Shown: positions 35,571 through 45,329, numbered from the stretch's first letter. The stretch is 46,061 nt of DNA from an uncultured Microbacterium sp. (GCF_945952435.1 NZ_CAMFHZ010000024.1:1-46061), one strand, 5' to 3'. The notes: generated from the letters alone by a model not told the origin. Program-made: numbers and translations.

Positions 35571-37205
35571 ATGTCTTTCCACAGCACTCGAGGCCGACTC
35601 GGCCTCGCCATCGGCGCGATCGGCGTCTCCGCCCTCGTGCTCGCGGGCTGCGCGACGAGCAGCACGGACACCAGCTCCGGCAAGGGCGGATCCACCGGGA
35701 GCACGATCAACGTCGGCACCACCGACAAGGTCACGTTCCTGGACCCCGCCGGTTCGTACGACAACGGCTCGTTCGCCGTGATGAACCAGATCTACCCGTT
35801 CCTCATGAACAGCAAGTACGGCACGGCCGAGGTCACGCCCGACATCGCGACCTCCGCGGAGTTCACCTCGCCGACCGAGTACACGGTCAAGCTCAAGAAG
35901 GGCCTGAAGTTCGCCAACGGCGACCCGCTCACCTCTGCCTCGGTCAAGTTCTCCTTCGACCGCATGCTCAAGATCAACGACCCCAACGGCCCCGCCTCCC
36001 TGCTCGGCAACCTCGCCAGCACCGAGGCGAAGGACGAGACGACGGTCGTCTTCACGCTGAAGAACGGCAACGACCAGATCTGGCCGCTCATCCTCTCCAG
36101 CCCTGCGGCGCCCATCGTCGACGAGAAGGTGTTCTCGGCCGACAAGGTCACCGACGACGACACGATCGTCAAGGGCAAGGCGTTCGCGGGTCAGTACGAG
36201 ATCGCCAGCTACAAGAAGAACCAGCTCATCTCCTACAAGCCGTACGACGGCTACCAGGGCGAGCTCGGCAAGCCCAAGAACGCGCAGGTCGACGTGAAGT
36301 ACTACGCCGACGCCTCCAACCTCAAGCTCGCGATCGGCAACGGCGACATCGACGTGGCCTTCCGCAGCCTCTCCGCCACCGACGTCGACGACCTCTCCAA
36401 GAACAAGAAGGTCAAGCTCGTCGAGGGTCCCGGCGGCGAGATCCGCTACATCGTCTTCAACTTCAACACGATGCCCTACGGCGCGACGACCCCCGAGGCC
36501 GACCCGGCCAAGGCGCAGGCCGTCCGTCAGGCGGCTGCCGACCTCGTGGACCGTTCCGCGCTCGCCAAGGACGTCTACAAGGACACGTACAGCCCGCTGT
36601 ACTCGTTCGTCGCGGACGGCCTCTCCGGCGCCACGACGCCGCTGAAGTCGATGTACGGCGATGGCAGCGGCGGCCCCTCGCTCGACAAGGTGAAGGAAGT
36701 CCTCTCCGCGGCAGGCGTGACCACCCCCGTCGCGCTGAACCTGCAGTACAACGGCGACCACTACGGCCCGTCGTCGGGTGACGAGTACGCGGCGATCAAG
36801 GCCCAGCTCGAGAAGGGCGGCCTGTTCACGGTCAACCTGCAGCAGACGGAGTGGACCCAGTACTCGAAGGACCGCACCGCCGACGTCTACCCGGCCTACC
36901 AGCTCGGCTGGTTCCCGGACTACTCCGACGCCGACAACTACCTGTCGCCGTTCTTCCTGACGAAGAACTTCCTCGGCAACCACTACGACAACCAGGCCGT
37001 CAACGACCTGATCGTCAAGTCGCAGACCGAGACCGACAAGGACAAGCGCATGGCCGATCTCGCGCAGGTGCAGGACATGGTCGCGAAGGACCTCTCCACC
37101 CTGCCGCTGCTCCAGGGCAAGCAGGTCGCGGTCGTCGGATCCGGCGTCGACGGCACCACGCTCGACGCGTCGTTCAAGTTCCGCTACGCGCCGCTGAGCA
37201 AGTAA
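35571..37205 (+). CDS. ABC transporter substrate-binding lipoprotein (family 5, dipeptide type)
   Basis: This 544-residue extracytoplasmic solute-binding protein has a lipoprotein signal peptide (GLAIGAIGVSALVLAGC) with the lipid-modified Cys27, then a Ser/Thr/Gly linker. The mature domain has EYTVKLKKGLKFANGDPLTSASVKFSFDRM and the long family-5 fold of DppA/OppA-like proteins. The ligand (peptide, nickel, opine or sugar) cannot be read from sequence. It is the first gene of a four-gene importer; a hairpin after its stop may favour higher expression of the binding protein than of the membrane parts. The ATG at 35571 is the only start giving a proper signal peptide. Confidence 0.96.
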   Translation: MSFHSTRGRLGLAIGAIGVSALVLAGCATSSTDTSSGKGGSTGSTINVGTTDKVTFLDPAGSYDNGSFAVMNQIYPFLMNSKYGTAEVTPDIATSAEFTSPTEYTVKLKKGLKFANGDPLTSASVKFSFDRMLKINDPNGPASLLGNLASTEAKDETTVVFTLKNGNDQIWPLILSSPAAPIVDEKVFSADKVTDDDTIVKGKAFAGQYEIASYKKNQLISYKPYDGYQGELGKPKNAQVDVKYYADASNLKLAIGNGDIDVAFRSLSATDVDDLSKNKKVKLVEGPGGEIRYIVFNFNTMPYGATTPEADPAKAQAVRQAAADLVDRSALAKDVYKDTYSPLYSFVADGLSGATTPLKSMYGDGSGGPSLDKVKEVLSAAGVTTPVALNLQYNGDHYGPSSGDEYAAIKAQLEKGGLFTVNLQQTEWTQYSKDRTADVYPAYQLGWFPDYSDADNYLSPFFLTKNFLGNHYDNQAVNDLIVKSQTETDKDKRMADLAQVQDMVAKDLSTLPLLQGKQVAVVGSGVDGTTLDASFKFRYAPLSK

Positions 37206-37216
37206 GAACACCACCA

Positions 37217-37254
37217 CGACGGGGCATCGCCGCACGCGCGACGATGCCCCGTCG
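37217..37254 (+). terminator. Attenuating hairpin between binding protein and permease genes
   Basis: CGACGGGGCATCG and CGATGCCCCGTCG pair over 13 bp around a 12-base loop, 11 nt after the substrate-binding stop and 56 nt before the permease start. Such hairpins often end or stabilise most of the binding-protein transcript. Confidence 0.7.
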
Positions 37255-37309
37255 CCCTGTCCTGACCCGGGCGCAGTGCCGCGCCCCCGTATTGACGAAG
37301 GTTCCCTTC

Positions 37310-38386
37310 ATGGCTGTTGACGTCCTCGCCGCGGATCCCGTGGCGACGCGCCCGAAATCCTCCGGAGGAGGACTCTGGCGCTACATCCTGATCCGCCTCG
37401 TGTTGATCATCCCGACCGTGTTCATCCTGGTCACCCTGGTCTTCTTCCTGATGCGGGTCACCGGTGACCCCATCACCGCAGCCCTCGGCGGCCGCCTGCC
37501 CGCAGAGCAGCTCGCTCAGCGGGTTCACGAGGCCGGGTACGACCGACCCGTGCTCATCCAGTACTTCGACTATCTGGGTGCGATCCTGCACGGCGACTTC
37601 GGCAAGACCATCACCGACGGCACGCCCGTGCTGCAGGTCCTGCTCACCTACGGGTCCGCGACGCTGGAGCTCGCGATCTACGCCCTCATCGTCGCCTTCG
37701 CCGTCTCGATCCCTCTGGGCCTCATCGCCGCGCACCGCCGCGACAAGTGGCAGGACGCGACGCTGCGGATCATGGCGATCCTCGCCTACGCGACACCGAT
37801 CTTCTTCGTCGGCCTGCTGCTGAAGCTCGTGTTCTCCGTCTGGCTGGGCTGGCTGCCGGTCTCCGGACGGGCGAGCACGCAGACCGAGCTGCTCATGAGC
37901 GGGGTGAGCACGCCCACGGGGATCTACCTGCTCGACGCGATCCGCCTCGGCAACGGTCCGGCGATCGCCGACGTGCTGTGGCACGCCGTGCTCCCGGCCC
38001 TCGCCCTCGGTCTGCTCACCGCGGGCGTGTTCCTGCGCCTGATCCGCACGAACGTGATCGGGACGCTCGCGCAGCAGTACGTCACCTCGGGCCGCTCGCG
38101 CGGCGTGAGCGAGTACCGGCTGCTCACCAAGCACGCGTTCCGGCCCGCGCTGATCCCGATCATCACTGTCATGGGCCTGCAGATCGCGATGCTGCTGGCG
38201 GGAGCCGTGCTCACCGAGACGACCTTCGAATGGAAGGGCATCGGCTTCATGCTCGCCGAATACTTGAAGGCGCGGGACTTCGTGGCCGTGCAGGGCATCG
38301 TCGTCATGATCGCCGTGATCGTCGCCCTGACCAACTTCATCGTCGACATCGTCGCGGCCATGATCGACCCGCGAGTGAGGTACTGA
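37310..38386 (+). CDS. ABC transporter permease (DppB-like)
   Basis: The 358-residue membrane subunit has six helices. Helix 1 (YILIRLVLIIPTVFILVTLVFFLMRVTGDP) is the typical DppB/OppB start. The coupling loop motif GRSRGVSEYRLLTKHAFRPALIPIITVMG contacts the ATPase, and ETTFEWKGIGFMLAEYLKARDFVAVQGIVV follows. The ATG at 37310 is chosen because the membrane part begins 23 residues later. The second permease begins one base after its stop. Confidence 0.95.
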   Translation: MAVDVLAADPVATRPKSSGGGLWRYILIRLVLIIPTVFILVTLVFFLMRVTGDPITAALGGRLPAEQLAQRVHEAGYDRPVLIQYFDYLGAILHGDFGKTITDGTPVLQVLLTYGSATLELAIYALIVAFAVSIPLGLIAAHRRDKWQDATLRIMAILAYATPIFFVGLLLKLVFSVWLGWLPVSGRASTQTELLMSGVSTPTGIYLLDAIRLGNGPAIADVLWHAVLPALALGLLTAGVFLRLIRTNVIGTLAQQYVTSGRSRGVSEYRLLTKHAFRPALIPIITVMGLQIAMLLAGAVLTETTFEWKGIGFMLAEYLKARDFVAVQGIVVMIAVIVALTNFIVDIVAAMIDPRVRY

Positions 38387-38387
38387 G

Positions 38388-39404
38388 ATGACTGCGGACA
38401 CTCCCGACGGCCCCGTGATCGACCGCGATCTGCCGACGCCGCGTACCGAAGCGCTCGCCGCGCAGACCCCGCGCAAGAAGCGCTGGACCGAGCGGCTGCC
38501 CGTGATCTCGCAGCTGCGCCAGAGCGTCGGTCTGCAGCGCGGCATGCTGGTCACCGGCCTCATCATCACCGGGCTCTTCGTGCTCGTCGCGCTCTTCGCC
38601 CCGCTGCTCGCGCCGTACTCCTGGGCGCAGCAGACGGGCCCCGACGGGCAGAAGTTCGGCACCCAGATGCCGCCGAACGCGACGAACCTGCTCGGCACCA
38701 CCGTCAGCGGATTCGACGTGCTCTCCCGGGTGATCTGGGGATCCCAGACCGCGTTGCTCGTGATCCTGGCGGCGATCGCCTGCTCGATCTTCGTCGGCAT
38801 CGCGCTGGGCCTGCTCTCGGGCTACTTCGGCGGCTGGCTCGACCGGATCATCGTCGTGATCGCCGATGCGATCTACGCGTTCCCGTCGCTGCTGCTCGCG
38901 ATCGTGCTGACGATCGTCATCGGGCACGGGCAGTCGGGTCTGTTCAACGGCGTCATGGCGACCGCCCTGTCGATCACGGTCGTCTTCGTGCCGCAGTACT
39001 TCCGCGTCATCCGCGCCGAGGTCGTGCGGGTGAGGGCGGAACCGTTCGTCGAGTCGGCCAAGGTCATCGGCGTGCCCACGGGGCGCATCCTGATCCGCCA
39101 TGTGCTGCGCAACTCCACCCGTTCGCTACCGGTCGTGGTCACCCTGAACGCCTCGGAGGCGCTGCTGACCCTCGCCGGCCTCGGCTTCCTCGGCTTCGGC
39201 ATCGAGGCGACCTCGGCGGCCGAGTGGGGCTACGACCTGAACCGGTCCGTGGCCGACGTCACCAGTGGCATCTGGTGGACCTCGGTCTTCCCCGGCCTCG
39301 CGATCGTGCTCGTGGTGCTCGGCATCACGCTCGTCGGCGAGAGCCTCAACGACCTGAGCGATCCGCGACTGCGCACCCGCCGTCGCGCGGGAGGTGCGGC
39401 ATGA
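38388..39404 (+). CDS. ABC transporter permease (DppC-like)
   Basis: This 338-residue partner permease has an N-terminal cytoplasmic segment (about 50 residues), helix 1 with MLVTGLIITGLFVLVALFAPLLAPY, then TNLLGTTVSGFDVLSRVIWGSQTALLV, a DppC/OppC hallmark, and a coupling loop (AKVIGVPTGRILIRHVLRNSTRSLPVVVTLNASEALL). It is encoded immediately after the DppB-like gene and its stop overlaps the ATPase start (ATGA). Confidence 0.95.
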   Translation: MTADTPDGPVIDRDLPTPRTEALAAQTPRKKRWTERLPVISQLRQSVGLQRGMLVTGLIITGLFVLVALFAPLLAPYSWAQQTGPDGQKFGTQMPPNATNLLGTTVSGFDVLSRVIWGSQTALLVILAAIACSIFVGIALGLLSGYFGGWLDRIIVVIADAIYAFPSLLLAIVLTIVIGHGQSGLFNGVMATALSITVVFVPQYFRVIRAEVVRVRAEPFVESAKVIGVPTGRILIRHVLRNSTRSLPVVVTLNASEALLTLAGLGFLGFGIEATSAAEWGYDLNRSVADVTSGIWWTSVFPGLAIVLVVLGITLVGESLNDLSDPRLRTRRRAGGAA

Positions 39405-41113
39405 CCGACACGATCAACACGGCCCCCGCGGTCGCCGACATCCGCGACCTGAGGGTGCGGTTCGCGACCGACGGCGAGCCGGTCGACGCCGTCAAGGGCA
39501 TCGACATCTCGGCCCACGCGGGCGAGGTCCTCGCGATCGTCGGCGAGTCGGGATCCGGCAAGACCGTCACCGCGAACGCGCTGCTGGGCCTGCTGCCGGA
39601 GACGGCGACGATGTCGGGCGCCGTCATCGTGCGAGGCCGGGAGGGCGGCGAGACCGACGTGGTGCATGCCTCGCACGCGAAGCTGCGGGCCATGCGCGGA
39701 CGGGATGCCGCGATGGTGTTCCAGGAGCCGTCCACGGCGCTCAACCCCGTCTACACGGTGGGATGGCAGATCGCCGAGGGTCTTCGTGCGCACGCGTCCC
39801 GCAAGCTCTCCAAGAAGGAGGCGCGCGCCCAGGCGGTCGAGATCCTGCGCAAGGTGGGGATCCCGGATCCGGACACCCGCGTCGACGACTATCCGCACCA
39901 GTTCTCGGGCGGCCAGAAGCAGCGCATCGTCATCGCGATGGCGCTCGTGCTGAACGCGGGGCTCATCATCGCCGACGAGCCGACCACGGCGCTCGACGTG
40001 ACCGTGCAGGCGGAGATCCTCGAACTCCTCCGGGCCTGCCGCGACGAGTTCGGCGCGACGATCGTGCTCATCACGCACAACATGGGCGTCGTCGCGGACC
40101 TCGCCGACCGGGTCGTGGTGATGCTGCGCGGCGACATCGTGGAGCAGGCGCCCGTGCGCGAGCTGTTCGCGAACCCCCGCGAGCCGTACACCCGGGAGCT
40201 GCTGGCCGCCGTGCCGCACGTCGGCCAGGGCAAGTCGGCGTCCCGTCCGGAGTCGTCGAGCGAGGACGCGGGGGCTGCGGCCCCGGAGGGCAGCCTCATC
40301 GTGGCCCGCGCGTGCGAGATCGGCTACCCGGGCCGGTTCGGCCGGGGCGGTGTCGTCGCGGTCAAGGGCGTCGACTTCCACGTCGGGCCGGGCGAGGTCG
40401 TCGGCCTGGTGGGAGAGTCGGGATCGGGCAAGACGACGATCGGGCGGGCCGTCGTCGGCCTGACGACGGTCGTCGGCGGATCCCTCCGCGTGCTCGGCCA
40501 GGAGATGAACGGCGTCTCGCAGCGCCGGCTCGCGCCGCTGCGACCGGACGTGGGCTTCGTCTTCCAGGATCCGGCGACCAGCTTCAACCCGCTGCTCACG
40601 ATCGCCGAGTGCATCGCCGAGCCGCTCGTCGTGCACGGGCGGGCCAAGAATGTCGCCGCGGCGCGCGCGCGGGTGGACGAGCTGCTCGACGCGGTGCGAC
40701 TGCCGACGAGCTTCGGCGATCGCTATCCGCACGAGCTCTCCGGGGGGCAGCGTCAGCGGGCCTCGCTCGCCCGCGCGCTCGCCCTGGATCCGAAACTGCT
40801 CATCGCGGACGAGCCCACGAGCGCTCTGGACGTCTCTGTGCAGGCGAAGGTGCTCGACCTGTTCGTGCAGCTGCAGGCCGAGCTGGGCTTCGCGTCGTTG
40901 TTCATCAGCCACGATCTGGCCGTGATCGACGCGGTCAGCGACCGGATCATCGTGCTGCAGCGCGGCACGATCCGGGAGCAGGGAACGACCGCGCAGGTGC
41001 TCAACGACCCTCAGGATCCGTACACGCGTGAGCTGCTGGCCGCGCTCCCCGTGCCGGATCCGGTCGAGCAGGCCGAGCGGCGCGCGCTCTGGCAGGCGGT
41101 CCGTCGGGGCTGA
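39401..41113 (+). CDS. Double ATPase of the dipeptide-type ABC importer
   Basis: The 570-residue protein fuses two ABC ATPases that are separate (DppD and DppF) in many bacteria. The first has Walker A GESGSGKT (48-55), the Q loop in FQEPSTALNP, signature FSGGQKQR and Walker B LIIADEPTTALD. The second repeats GESGSGKT, FQDPATSFNP, LSGGQRQR and LLIADEPTSALD. Each ends with the oligopeptide-type tail (DPYTRELLAALP). A Ser/Ala-rich linker (about residues 280-300) joins them. It powers the two permeases. The ATG overlaps the preceding stop. Confidence 0.96.
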   Translation: MTDTINTAPAVADIRDLRVRFATDGEPVDAVKGIDISAHAGEVLAIVGESGSGKTVTANALLGLLPETATMSGAVIVRGREGGETDVVHASHAKLRAMRGRDAAMVFQEPSTALNPVYTVGWQIAEGLRAHASRKLSKKEARAQAVEILRKVGIPDPDTRVDDYPHQFSGGQKQRIVIAMALVLNAGLIIADEPTTALDVTVQAEILELLRACRDEFGATIVLITHNMGVVADLADRVVVMLRGDIVEQAPVRELFANPREPYTRELLAAVPHVGQGKSASRPESSSEDAGAAAPEGSLIVARACEIGYPGRFGRGGVVAVKGVDFHVGPGEVVGLVGESGSGKTTIGRAVVGLTTVVGGSLRVLGQEMNGVSQRRLAPLRPDVGFVFQDPATSFNPLLTIAECIAEPLVVHGRAKNVAAARARVDELLDAVRLPTSFGDRYPHELSGGQRQRASLARALALDPKLLIADEPTSALDVSVQAKVLDLFVQLQAELGFASLFISHDLAVIDAVSDRIIVLQRGTIREQGTTAQVLNDPQDPYTRELLAALPVPDPVEQAERRALWQAVRRG

Positions 41114-41135
41114 GGCGTTCGATCGCCCCGCACGA

Positions 41136-41206
41136 TACGCACGCGACGCGACGTTCGGCGCACGAGATCACCGGATCCGTGTGCCGAACGTCGCCTCGTG
41201 TGCGTG
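41136..41206. repeat. Imperfect 29-base inverted repeat between convergent genes
   Basis: The arms 41136-41164 and 41178-41206 pair with four non-Watson-Crick positions; the centre CGACGTTCGGCGCACG against CGTGTGCCGAACGTCG has one. The spacer is 13 bases. It lies between the importer stop and the end of the convergent DUF3137-like gene, so it can act as a two-way terminator; the length suggests it may also be a dispersed palindrome. Confidence 0.75.
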
Positions 41207-41242
41207 TTCGTCGTCTCGGGGGTCCCTCCGCGACGGGGCGGC

Positions 41243-42403
41243 TCAGCGGCCGAACAGGACGGGGAACACGAACCAGAAGAACCCGACTCCCACGACCACG
41301 AGCACGCCGATCCACGGGAAGCTGCGTCGCAGACGACGTCCCGGGGCCGCCACGCCCGGAGGCGGCGACCAGGGCTGACCGGCGGCGGGCGGCGTCGGCG
41401 CCGAGAACCCGACCGCGAACGCGGCGGGCGGGGCGGGGACCGCTGCCCCCTCCTGATGACCCGGGGCGCCGGCTCCGGCGGCGGAGGTCAGCCGCTCGTC
41501 CCGCCAACGGGCCCACTGCGCGAGCTTGTCGAGCACCGCTCCCACGGTGCCGAAGACCTCGGCCCAGACGGACGGATCGAGGGTCGACACCTTCTGTCGC
41601 GTGTAGAGCAGGAGCCAGTCGTCGATGATCTCGGCGTCGAACGTCGCGGCATGATCCATGAACCGGGCCATGATGTCGGGCGTGAAGAGGTAGAGCGCAT
41701 CGCGCTCGTATCCCTCCGGGCAGTACAGGGAGAACGCCCGGTCGAAGTCGCCCTCGAGGGAGAGACGCTGATGGCGGTCGTAGCGGGCGGGCAGGTTCGA
41801 GCCGAGGAAGCTGTCGTTCTCCCGCGCGTCGAGCACGATGTTCGGCAACGGCACGTCGAGGCGGATCGCGATGTAGCCCCACTCGTGCGTCTGCGAGTTC
41901 TTCCCCGATCCGGTCGTGTAGCGGTAGTTCGCGAACTCGACGAAACGGGGAACGCTTCCGCGGACGAGGTCGGTCGAGGCGCGGGAGTGGCCGAGGTCGA
42001 AGATCATCCCCGGGAGCGACGGGTTCGCGAGCTCGGGCAGGTAGGACAGGCCGTTGGCCCGGGCGAAGGCGTCCAGCCGGAACCGGTGGATCCGCTGCGC
42101 GCGCAGTCCGGCCCACACGACTCCGGCGACCGCGGCGAGCAGCAGCACGATCAGCAGCGGAGTGACGACCAGGCTCGCGCCTCCGATGGTCTGCGCGAGC
42201 GCCGCGCCGAACACGGAACCGCCGATGACGACGAACGCCCCGGCGACGCCGGCGACGAAGAGCATCGTGAACGGACGGCCGCCGGCCGTGCCGTCGGCGC
42301 GCGCTCTCGACAGGTAGGCGTTCAGGGCGCCCCGATCGACCGGCATCGTGAGCGGAGACGCGTCGAACCGCGCTGATCCGAGGGGCGGGTTCGGTGCGGT
42401 CAC
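41243..42403 (-). CDS. DUF3137-like membrane protein
   Basis: The 386-residue protein has two N-terminal helices (about residues 46-70 and 78-102), a central soluble domain with [46 protein letters not shown] and the [25 protein letters not shown] segment, a Pro/Ala linker, and a C-terminal helix ([24 protein letters not shown]). The arrangement resembles DUF3137 proteins; function is unknown. The start is GTG at 42403. Confidence 0.8.
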   Translation of the reverse strand: MTAPNPPLGSARFDASPLTMPVDRGALNAYLSRARADGTAGGRPFTMLFVAGVAGAFVVIGGSVFGAALAQTIGGASLVVTPLLIVLLLAAVAGVVWAGLRAQRIHRFRLDAFARANGLSYLPELANPSLPGMIFDLGHSRASTDLVRGSVPRFVEFANYRYTTGSGKNSQTHEWGYIAIRLDVPLPNIVLDARENDSFLGSNLPARYDRHQRLSLEGDFDRAFSLYCPEGYERDALYLFTPDIMARFMDHAATFDAEIIDDWLLLYTRQKVSTLDPSVWAEVFGTVGAVLDKLAQWARWRDERLTSAAGAGAPGHQEGAAVPAPPAAFAVGFSAPTPPAAGQPWSPPPGVAAPGRRLRRSFPWIGVLVVVGVGFFWFVFPVLFGR

Positions 42404-42478
42404 GCTCCCACGCTAACGCCGAACAGGGCGAAAGCCAGGGCGAGGCCGTGCCGGTCGTCCTGCTCCCACCGCATCCGC

Positions 42479-43330
42479 TCAGTCCATCGTGGCGACGATC
42501 GTGAACGTGCAGGGGACGAGGTCGCGCTCCGCCTCGGGCCACGCGTAGTCGCCGTCGACCTCGACCATGCGCGGGCTGAAGCGCCACGGGAGGGTGCGTC
42601 CCTCGTCGAGCAGACGGATCCGCAGTCCCGCGCCGATCAGGGCGTTGACGATCGCGGACAGCGGATGCGGCCATTCGTACGTCCGGGAGTGGGCGACCGT
42701 GCCGTCGCCGGCGTAGGTGCTGTCGTCGTCCCACGCCTGCGCCTCGCCGGTGTCGAAGTACCGGTATCGCAGCACGAGCTCGTCCCGGGTCTCGTCCAGG
42801 GCGTACAGCACGGGGTGTCCGTCGCGGATGTAGAAGACGCCGCCGGGCCGCAGCAGAGCGACGACCTGAGCCGCCCAGCGGTCCAGGTCGTCCAGCCAGC
42901 AGATCGCCCCGATGCTGGTGTAGACCACGTCGAACGTGCGGTCGATCCCCGCGGCCGCGTCGAGCACATCGGTCTGCACCCAGTCCGCGTCGAGGAGGAG
43001 ACGGCTCGCGAGCGCGGCCGCGGCCTCGAGGGCCGGTGCCGAGAAGTCCACGCCGGTGACCCGCGCGCCCAGCCGCGCGAACGAGAGCGTGTCGGTGCCG
43101 ATGTGGCACTGGAGGTGGCAGAGCTCGATCCCCTCGAACCCGTCCGCAAGGAAGGGTTCGAGCGCCGCGGCGTCGGCGCGCACCACGTCGGAGAGGTGCT
43201 CCGCGTCGTCGAAGGCCTCCAGCCCGTACGCGTCGACGTGCAGCGCGACGCGGTCGTCCCAGTTCTCGCGGTTGGCGGCGCGGGCGGTATCCCCGTCGAT
43301 CCGCACCGTCCTCGTCACGGGCTTGCTCAT
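42479..43330 (-). CDS. Class I SAM-dependent methyltransferase
   Basis: This 283-residue soluble enzyme begins with [22 protein letters not shown], typical of small-molecule methyltransferases. The SAM site is [41 protein letters not shown], followed by [42 protein letters not shown]. The Cys-His-Leu-Gln-Cys-His replacement of the usual Gly-rich loop marks a distinct subgroup. The substrate is unknown. It lies divergent from rpsF and 75 nt upstream of the DUF3137-like gene in the same direction. Confidence 0.92.
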   Translation of the reverse strand: MSKPVTRTVRIDGDTARAANRENWDDRVALHVDAYGLEAFDDAEHLSDVVRADAAALEPFLADGFEGIELCHLQCHIGTDTLSFARLGARVTGVDFSAPALEAAAALASRLLLDADWVQTDVLDAAAGIDRTFDVVYTSIGAICWLDDLDRWAAQVVALLRPGGVFYIRDGHPVLYALDETRDELVLRYRYFDTGEAQAWDDDSTYAGDGTVAHSRTYEWPHPLSAIVNALIGAGLRIRLLDEGRTLPWRFSPRMVEVDGDYAWPEAERDLVPCTFTIVATMD

Positions 43331-43359
43331 GCCGCCACGCTACCGGCGTCCGGATCCGA

Positions 43360-43389
43360 TTCGCCGCTCCCAGCCGGATCCGCTAAGCT
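43360..43389 (+). promoter_or_regulatory. Possible promoter of the rpsF operon
   Basis: TTCGCC (43360-43365) and TAAGCT (43384-43389) are 18 bp apart. The leader to rpsF is about 95 nt and ends in the strong ribosome-binding sequence GAAGGAGGTGGG. The -35 match is poor. Confidence 0.35.
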
Positions 43390-43490
43390 GTGCAGGTTGC
43401 CTGGGCACTCCTGTGTCCCGGCACGTGCAACACACCCTCCTGCTCCCGGGAAAGTCCCGAGAGCCGTTCTAGTCCGAAGGAGGTGGGTAA

Positions 43491-43856
43491 GTGACGCACC
43501 AGTACGAGCTCATGGTCATTCTGACCCCCGAGCTGGACGAGCGCCAGGTTGCCCCCAACCTCGACAAGTTCCTGAAGGTCATCACCAACGATGGTGGCTC
43601 GATCGACAAGGTCGACATCTGGGGCAAGCGCCGTTTCGCCTACGAGATCAACAAGAAGTCCGAGGGCATCTACGCCGTCGTGAACTTCACCGCGACGAGC
43701 GACGCGACCAACGAACTCGACCGCCAGCTGAACCTCAGCGAGCTCGTGTTCCGCACCAAGGTGCTGCGTGCCGAGGAAGCGATCGCCCAGGTCGCCGCCG
43801 AGGCCAAGCGCGCCGAGGAGAAGGCCGCTCGCAAGCCCAAGGTCGCGAAGGCCTAA
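43491..43856 (+). CDS. rpsF: 30S ribosomal protein S6
   Basis: This 121-residue small-subunit protein starts [20 protein letters not shown] and contains [30 protein letters not shown], the S6 core that binds S18. A Lys/Ala-rich tail ([18 protein letters not shown]) is typical of actinobacteria. The start codon is GTG at 43491, behind an excellent Shine-Dalgarno sequence. It is the first gene of the rpsF-ssb-rpsR-rplI operon. Confidence 0.98.
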   Translation: MTHQYELMVILTPELDERQVAPNLDKFLKVITNDGGSIDKVDIWGKRRFAYEINKKSEGIYAVVNFTATSDATNELDRQLNLSELVFRTKVLRAEEAIAQVAAEAKRAEEKAARKPKVAKA

Positions 43857-43861
43857 GGATC

Positions 43862-44377
43862 ATGGCCGGCGAGACCGTCATCACCGTGGTGGGAAACCTC
43901 ACCGCCGACCCCGAGCTGCGGTACACGCAGAACGGGCTGCCGGTGGCGAACTTCACCATCGCCTCGACGCCGCGCACCTTCGACCGCCAGGCGAACGAGT
44001 GGAAGGACGGCGAAGCGCTGTTCCTCCGCGCGTCCGTGTGGCGCGAGTTCGCCGAGCACGTGGCGGGATCCCTGACGAAGGGCATGCGCGTCATCGCGCA
44101 GGGCCGTCTGCGTCAGCGCTCCTACCAGGATCGCGAGGGCCAGAACCGCACGGCGATCGAGCTGGAGGTCGACGAGATCGGCCCCTCGCTCCGCTACGCG
44201 ACCGCGCAGGTCACCCGTGCCGCCTCGAACGGCGGCGGCGGGTTCTCCGGCGGCGGGCAGCAGGGTGGCGGACGTCCGCAGCAGCAGGTCTCGGAAGAAC
44301 CGTGGTCGACCCCCGGTTCCTCGAGCGCCGACGCGTGGAGCACTCCCGGCAGCTTCGGCGACGACACGCCGTTCTGA
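43862..44377 (+). CDS. ssb: Single-stranded DNA-binding protein
   Basis: The 171-residue protein has an OB-fold domain ([38 protein letters not shown]...[62 protein letters not shown]), a Gly/Gln-rich linker, and the acidic protein-binding tip DDTPF at the very end. It coats single-stranded DNA during replication and repair. It starts 5 nt after the rpsF stop with ATG. Confidence 0.97.
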   Translation: MAGETVITVVGNLTADPELRYTQNGLPVANFTIASTPRTFDRQANEWKDGEALFLRASVWREFAEHVAGSLTKGMRVIAQGRLRQRSYQDREGQNRTAIELEVDEIGPSLRYATAQVTRAASNGGGGFSGGGQQGGGRPQQQVSEEPWSTPGSSSADAWSTPGSFGDDTPF

Positions 44378-44456
44378 CGCGGCCCGGATCACCCGGAGCA
44401 GCACCAAGATTCCGGATCCTGACGGATCCGACAACCATTTCTCGTAAGGAAGACTC

Positions 44457-44711
44457 ATGGCTGGAAAGTCGAGCGGCGACCGCCGCAAGCCGCGGAAGGG
44501 CGCGAAGAACGCCGCTCCCGCGAAGTCCATCCGCGTGGGTGTCATCGACTACAAGGACGTCGCGACCCTCCGCAAGTTCATCTCGGAGCGCGGCAAGATC
44601 CGCGCCCGTCGCATCACCGGTGTGTCCGTGCAGGAGCAGCGTCTGATCGCCAAGGCGATCAAGAACGCGCGCGAGATGGCTCTCCTGCCCTACGCCGGCG
44701 CCGGCCGTTAA
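44457..44711 (+). CDS. rpsR: 30S ribosomal protein S18
   Basis: The 84-residue basic protein contains the S18 core [53 protein letters not shown]. It pairs with S6 on the small-subunit platform. There are no CxxC-type zinc ligands, so it is the zinc-free form. The ribosome-binding sequence TAAGGAAG precedes the ATG. It lies 79 nt after ssb and 11 nt before rplI. Confidence 0.98.
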   Translation: MAGKSSGDRRKPRKGAKNAAPAKSIRVGVIDYKDVATLRKFISERGKIRARRITGVSVQEQRLIAKAIKNAREMALLPYAGAGR

Positions 44712-44722
44712 GGAGCACCGAC

Positions 44723-45175
44723 ATGGCAAAGCTGATTCTCACGAATGAGGTCGCCGGGCTCGGTAGCGCCGGTGACGTGGTCGAGGTCAAGAACGGGTAC
44801 GCCCGCAACTACCTCGTCCCGCAGGGTTTCGCCGTCGCGTGGACGCGCGGTGGCGAGAAGCAGGTCGAGCAGATCCAGGCCGCCCGTCGGGCGCGTGCGA
44901 TCCACGACCTCGACGACGCGGTGGCGCTGAAGAACGCCATCGAGGCCGCCAAGGTCCGTCTCGCCGTCAAGGCGGGCGCCGAGGGTCGCCTGTTCGGCTC
45001 GGTCAAGACCGCCGATGTCGCCGCCGCCGTCGAGGCCGCGGGCATCGGCGCGATCGACAAGCGCAAGGTGCACATCACCTCGCCGATCAAGTCGGTCGGC
45101 GACCACGAGGCCACGGTTCGTCTGCACGACGACGTGACCGCGGTGATCACGCTGCAGGTCGTCGCCGCCAAGTAA
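44723..45175 (+). CDS. rplI: 50S ribosomal protein L9
   Basis: The 150-residue protein has the L9 N-terminal domain [40 protein letters not shown], the long connecting helix and the C-terminal RNA-binding domain ([59 protein letters not shown]). It is the last gene of the operon, followed by a classic terminator 17 nt after its stop. Confidence 0.98.
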   Translation: MAKLILTNEVAGLGSAGDVVEVKNGYARNYLVPQGFAVAWTRGGEKQVEQIQAARRARAIHDLDDAVALKNAIEAAKVRLAVKAGAEGRLFGSVKTADVAAAVEAAGIGAIDKRKVHITSPIKSVGDHEATVRLHDDVTAVITLQVVAAK

Positions 45176-45192
45176 GCCGCGACACGCCTTCA

Positions 45193-45224
45193 GGGGCCGT
45201 CTCCTCTCGGAGACGGCCCCTTTT
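45193..45224 (+). terminator. rpsF-rplI operon terminator
   Basis: GGGGCCGTCTCC and GGAGACGGCCCC form a perfect 12-bp stem with a TCTC loop, followed by TTTT. This is the best canonical intrinsic terminator in the window. Confidence 0.93.
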
Positions 45225-45290
45225 GCGTGCGGGGTCGGGAACGGGCCGCTGGGGACGATGCCCGTCACCGGGGGCCGCACGCGGGGGAAG

Positions 45291-45317
45291 GGGGCCGCCG
45301 CTGGGGACGGCGGCCCC
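45291..45317 (-). terminator. Terminator of the chaplin-like protein gene
   Basis: GGGGCCGCCG and CGGCGGCCCC pair over 10 bp around a 7-base loop, 12 nt after the gene's stop on the minus strand. A second, weaker hairpin (ACGGGC/GCCCGT, 45241-45265) follows it, and both share the 12 bases CCGCTGGGGACG. Confidence 0.65.
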
Positions 45318-45329
45318 GTGTGACCGGCG

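Noticed and set aside
35307..37235. A 642-codon open frame opposite the substrate-binding protein
   Set aside because: Antisense to a clear lipoprotein gene with lipobox and family motifs; Val/Leu/Glu/Arg rich without any recognisable domain.
39401..41113. A frame fusion by sequencing error between two ATPase genes
   Set aside because: The linker is in frame, Ser/Ala-rich and without start or stop remnants, and single-chain double ATPases are common in actinobacterial peptide importers.
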